A stretch of 10,988 nt of DNA, taken from contig CAJXIS010000036.1 of the NCBI GenBank assembly GCA_913054115.1, positions 1 through 10,988 on the forward strand. Direction: 5' to 3'. Below the pieces are notes generated by a model that was given only the letters and a program-made list of their open reading frames with translations, was not told where the DNA came from and did no database searches. Each line of letters opens with the position of its first letter. The stretch's first letter is position 1. Made by a program: the position numbers and the translations under genes. Origin of the DNA: an uncultured Acidimicrobiaceae bacterium. Its GTDB lineage: Bacteria; Actinomycetota; Acidimicrobiia; Acidimicrobiales; MedAcidi-G1. Of the stretch, positions 9,112 through 10,988 are shown piece by piece.

Positions 9112-9366
9112 TCAGCCCTGGCGGCGCTTGCCGTAGCGGCGCTCGAAGCGCTCGACGCGGCCGGCGGTGTCGACGATCTTCATCGTGCCCGTGAAGAACG
9201 GGTGGCTGGCCGACGAGATCTCGACCTTGGCGAGCGGATACTCGTTGCCGTCGTCGAGGGTGATCGTGTCGCTGGTCTTCATGGTGGACCGGGTGAGGAA
9301 CAGGGTGCCCTCGGAGGCGTCCTGAAAGACCACTTCGCGGTACGTGGGGTGGATGTCGGGCTTCAT
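9112..9366 (-). CDS. rpmE: 50S ribosomal protein bL31, zinc-free (type B) form
   Basis: This 84-residue protein is a large-subunit protein that bridges to the small subunit. MKPDIHPTYREVVFQD is the bL31 start, and SSASHPFFTGTMKIVDTAGRVERFERRYG is the conserved C-terminal half. The protein contains no cysteine at all, so the CxxC zinc ribbon of type A L31 is absent. It carries the type B insertion FLTRSTMKTSDTITLDDGNEYPLAKVEI instead. It may therefore also be annotated rpmE2 (type B). ATG at 9366 is unambiguous from homology. The gene lies 61 nt behind rho, in the usual rho-rpmE order. That gap contains a small inverted repeat and could hold a leader element. Confidence 0.93.
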   Translation of the reverse strand: MKPDIHPTYREVVFQDASEGTLFLTRSTMKTSDTITLDDGNEYPLAKVEISSASHPFFTGTMKIVDTAGRVERFERRYGKRRQG

Positions 9367-9390
9367 GGCGGGTCCAGTCTGCGGTTCGCG

Positions 9391-9409
9391 GCGGGTGTCG
9401 GCAACCCGC
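9391..9409 (-). other. Inverted repeat in the rho-rpmE gap
   Basis: GCGGGT-GTCGGCA-ACCCGC is a 6 bp stem with a 7 nt loop, in the 61 nt between the rho stop and the rpmE ATG. It could end rho mRNA or be part of an L31 leader; structured leaders of L31 mRNAs are known in several phyla. The stem is short and may be chance in GC-rich DNA. Confidence 0.25.
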
Positions 9410-9427
9410 GGCGGAAGGTTCGGGCGT

Positions 9428-10988
9428 TCAGCCGAGGTTCGGGCCCTTGGCGATCTCCGCCAGGAACTCGTCGTTGTTCTTGAAGGTCCTGAGCCGGTCG
9501 ATGAGCAACTCGAGGCCGGCGGCCCCGCTGTTGCCCTCGTCGCCGAGGCCGTTGAGGACCCGCCGCAGCTTCCAGACCTGATTGAGCTGCTTGCGATCGT
9601 AGAGGAGTTCCTCGTGCCGGGTCGACGAGGCGTTGACGTCGATGGCCGGGTACACGCGCCGCTCGGCGATGCGCCGGTCGAGCCGCAGCTCCATGTTGCC
9701 GGTGCCCTTGAACTCCTCGAAGATGACCTCGTCCATCCGTGAACCCGTCTCGACGAGTGCCGTGGCGAGGATGGTCAGCGAGCCGCCCTCCTCGACGTTG
9801 CGGGCCGCACCGAAGAACTTCTTGGGCGGGTAGAGGGCGCCGCTGTCGACACCACCGGACATGATCCGGCCGGTGGCGGGAGCCGCCAGGTTGTAGGCAC
9901 GGGCGAGGCGGGTGATGCCGTCGAGCAGGATGACGACGTCCAGGCCGGACTCGACCATCCGCTTGGCCCGCTCGATGGTGATCTCGGCGATGCGGGTGTG
10001 CTCGTCGCTGGGACGGTCGAAGGTGGAGGCGGCCACCTCGCTGTGCATCAGCCAGCGACGCATGTCGGTGACCTCTTCCGGACGCTCGTCGACCAGCAGG
10101 ACGATGAGCTTCACCTCGGGGTTGTTGACCTCGATGGACCGTGCGATCTGCTTCAGGATCGTGGTCTTGCCGGCCTTCGGCGGCGAGACGAGGAGCCCGC
10201 GTTGGCCCTTGCCAATCGGACACAGCAGGTCGACGATGCGGGCCGTCATGTTGGACGGGTCGTCGGGGGTCTCCATCTTGAGCTGCTCGTCAGGAAACAG
10301 CGGCGTGAGGTCCTCGAAGCGGGGGCGCCCCTTGGCGTCCTCGGGCTTGCCGCCGTTGACGGTGTCGATGCGCAGCAGCGCCGGGTTCTTCTCGCTGCGG
10401 TTGGCCGGCCGGGAAGCGCCGGTGAGGTGGTCGCCCTTGCGCAGCCCGAACTGGCGGGCCTGCTTGACCGACACGTAGGCATCGGCCTTCGAGGCCTTGT
10501 AGCTGCTGGTGCGGAGGAAGCCGTAGCCCTCGTCGCGCATGTCGAGGTAGCCCTCGACCTCGACGGGCTCGCCGTCCCATGTCTCTTCCGGGGCTTCCTG
10601 CTGGCCGCGACCACGGCGGCGACGTCGGCGGTTGCCGGCTTCGCCATCGTCCTGCTGGCCCTGCTGGCCCTGCTGGCCCTGCTGGCCACGGTTGCCCTGT
10701 CGGTCCCGGTTGCCCTGCTGACCCTGTCGGTCCCGGTTGCCCTGCTGACCCTGCCGGTCGGACCTGGACTCGGACCTGGACTCGGACCTGGACTCGGAGC
10801 CGGCGTCGCCGCTCTCGTCGGGCTTGTCACCCGACCCTTCGTCGGACGATGCCTCGGCATCGCCACCCTCCTCGGCAACCGCCACCTCCCATTCGGCGGG
10901 GGGCTCCTCGGCGGAGGGCTCTTCAGCGAAGGGCTCTTCAGCGGAGGGCTCTTCAGCGAAGGGCTCTTCAGCGAAGGGCTCTTCAGCG
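9428..10988 (-). CDS. rho: Transcription termination factor Rho, 5' end outside the window
   Basis: Rho is the hexameric ATP-dependent RNA helicase that ends transcription. 519 residues are visible; the true start lies beyond the window edge. Numbering from the first complete codon, residues 1-128 are low-complexity: six AEEP(F/S/P) repeats (1-30), an acidic stretch, ESRS repeats (64-76), RQGQQGN and GQQ repeats (78-113), and a run of six arginines (120-125). The folded part then begins. EGYGFLR (153-159) is the RNP motif of the primary RNA-binding domain. SPPKAGKTT (268-276) is Walker A, VVILLDGITRLARAYN holds Walker B (351-356), and SGGVDSGALYPPKKFFGAARNVEEGGS covers the Q- and R-loops. The C-terminus is complete. 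A long N-terminal insertion is usual in actinobacterial Rho, but this one is strongly repeat-built. rpmE follows after 61 nt. Confidence 0.97.
   Translation of the reverse strand, partial: AEEPFAEEPFAEEPSAEEPFAEEPSAEEPPAEWEVAVAEEGGDAEASSDEGSGDKPDESGDAGSESRSESRSESRSDRQGQQGNRDRQGQQGNRDRQGNRGQQGQQGQQGQQDDGEAGNRRRRRRGRGQQEAPEETWDGEPVEVEGYLDMRDEGYGFLRTSSYKASKADAYVSVKQARQFGLRKGDHLTGASRPANRSEKNPALLRIDTVNGGKPEDAKGRPRFEDLTPLFPDEQLKMETPDDPSNMTARIVDLLCPIGKGQRGLLVSPPKAGKTTILKQIARSIEVNNPEVKLIVLLVDERPEEVTDMRRWLMHSEVAASTFDRPSDEHTRIAEITIERAKRMVESGLDVVILLDGITRLARAYNLAAPATGRIMSGGVDSGALYPPKKFFGAARNVEEGGSLTILATALVETGSRMDEVIFEEFKGTGNMELRLDRRIAERRVYPAIDVNASSTRHEELLYDRKQLNQVWKLRRVLNGLGDEGNSGAAGLELLIDRLRTFKNNDEFLAEIAKGPNLG
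10652..10687. repeat. 9-bp tandem repeat x4 in rho (GQQ tract)
   Basis: Four perfect copies of CTGCTGGCC on the plus strand encode the GQQ tripeptides of Rho (visible residues about 101-112) on the minus strand. The copies are identical at the nucleotide level. Confidence 0.9.
10690..10760. repeat. 27-bp imperfect tandem repeat in rho (RQGQQGNRD tract)
   Basis: About two and a half copies of a 27 bp unit, built from GGTTGCCCTGCTGACC plus CTGTCGGTCCC, encode RQGQQGNRD-type nonapeptides in the Rho N-terminus. A shorter copy lacking the central part borders the GQQ tract. Confidence 0.8.
10760..10797. repeat. 12-bp tandem repeat x3 in rho (ESRS tract)
   Basis: Three copies of the unit GGACCTGGACTC encode ESRS tetrapeptides in the mixed-charge part of the Rho N-terminus. 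The units are nearly identical at the DNA level. Confidence 0.85.
10901..10988. repeat. 15-bp tandem repeat in rho, running off the window
   Basis: Five full 15 bp units and a partial sixth can be read on the plus strand: GGGCTCTTCAGCGAA, with GGA variants and one diverged first unit (10901-10915). They encode AEEP(F/S/P) pentapeptides of Rho on the minus strand. The array continues past the window edge, so its total length is unknown. Confidence 0.92.

Noticed and set aside
9367..9427. Zur-type operator or defined riboswitch before rpmE
   Set aside because: No AT-rich palindrome or known consensus is visible; only a weak 6 bp stem is present.
10652..10988. CRISPR-like or mobile-element repeats
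   Set aside because: The repeats are short, in frame and contiguous without spacers, and translate to low-complexity peptide continuous with Rho.

Overview
The window comes from a very GC-rich chromosome, with strong G/C preference at third codon positions and several GTG starts. It is most likely an actinomycetotal bacterium. Three things point that way: the rho–rpmE–prfA–prmC–tsaC order with a long disordered Rho N-terminus, a DUF3039 gene (a family known mainly from Actinomycetota), and TAnnnT boxes set 7-8 nt before start codons, as in leaderless actinobacterial genes. An Acidimicrobiia-like host is my impression and was not tested.

Left part, plus strand (1-2030): the 3' part of a luciferase-like flavin/F420 monooxygenase, a TetR-family regulator 14 nt behind it, and a histidine phosphatase with its own putative leaderless promoter. 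They converge on a minus-strand block across a 21 nt gap that holds a small GC hairpin.

Right part, minus strand (read from 10988 down to 2052): rho (5' end outside the window), rpmE (zinc-free bL31), an unrecognised 326-residue protein, prfA (RF1), prmC (RF1 glutamine methyltransferase), tsaC (threonylcarbamoyl-AMP synthase), rpiB, a DUF3039 protein, a lactate-dehydrogenase-like FMN enzyme, and a formylglycine-type sulfatase. prfA/prmC, prmC/tsaC and DUF3039/FMN enzyme overlap by 8, 4 and 1 nt, and rpiB/DUF3039 are 9 nt apart. This is a compact operon in which termination of transcription (Rho), termination of translation (RF1 and PrmC), a ribosomal protein and tRNA t6A synthesis sit together. 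A sugar-phosphate isomerase and a flavin oxidase are attached behind them. prfA, rpiB and the sulfatase gene each carry a TAnnnT box 7-8 nt before the start, so internal leaderless transcripts probably subdivide the block.

I see no mobile element, CRISPR array, tRNA or rRNA, and no gene-free stretch longer than about 60 nt. The points most worth a second look are the repeat-built disordered Rho N-terminus, the unknown protein between rpmE and prfA, the recurrent leaderless-start signature, and the tail of the translation operon.
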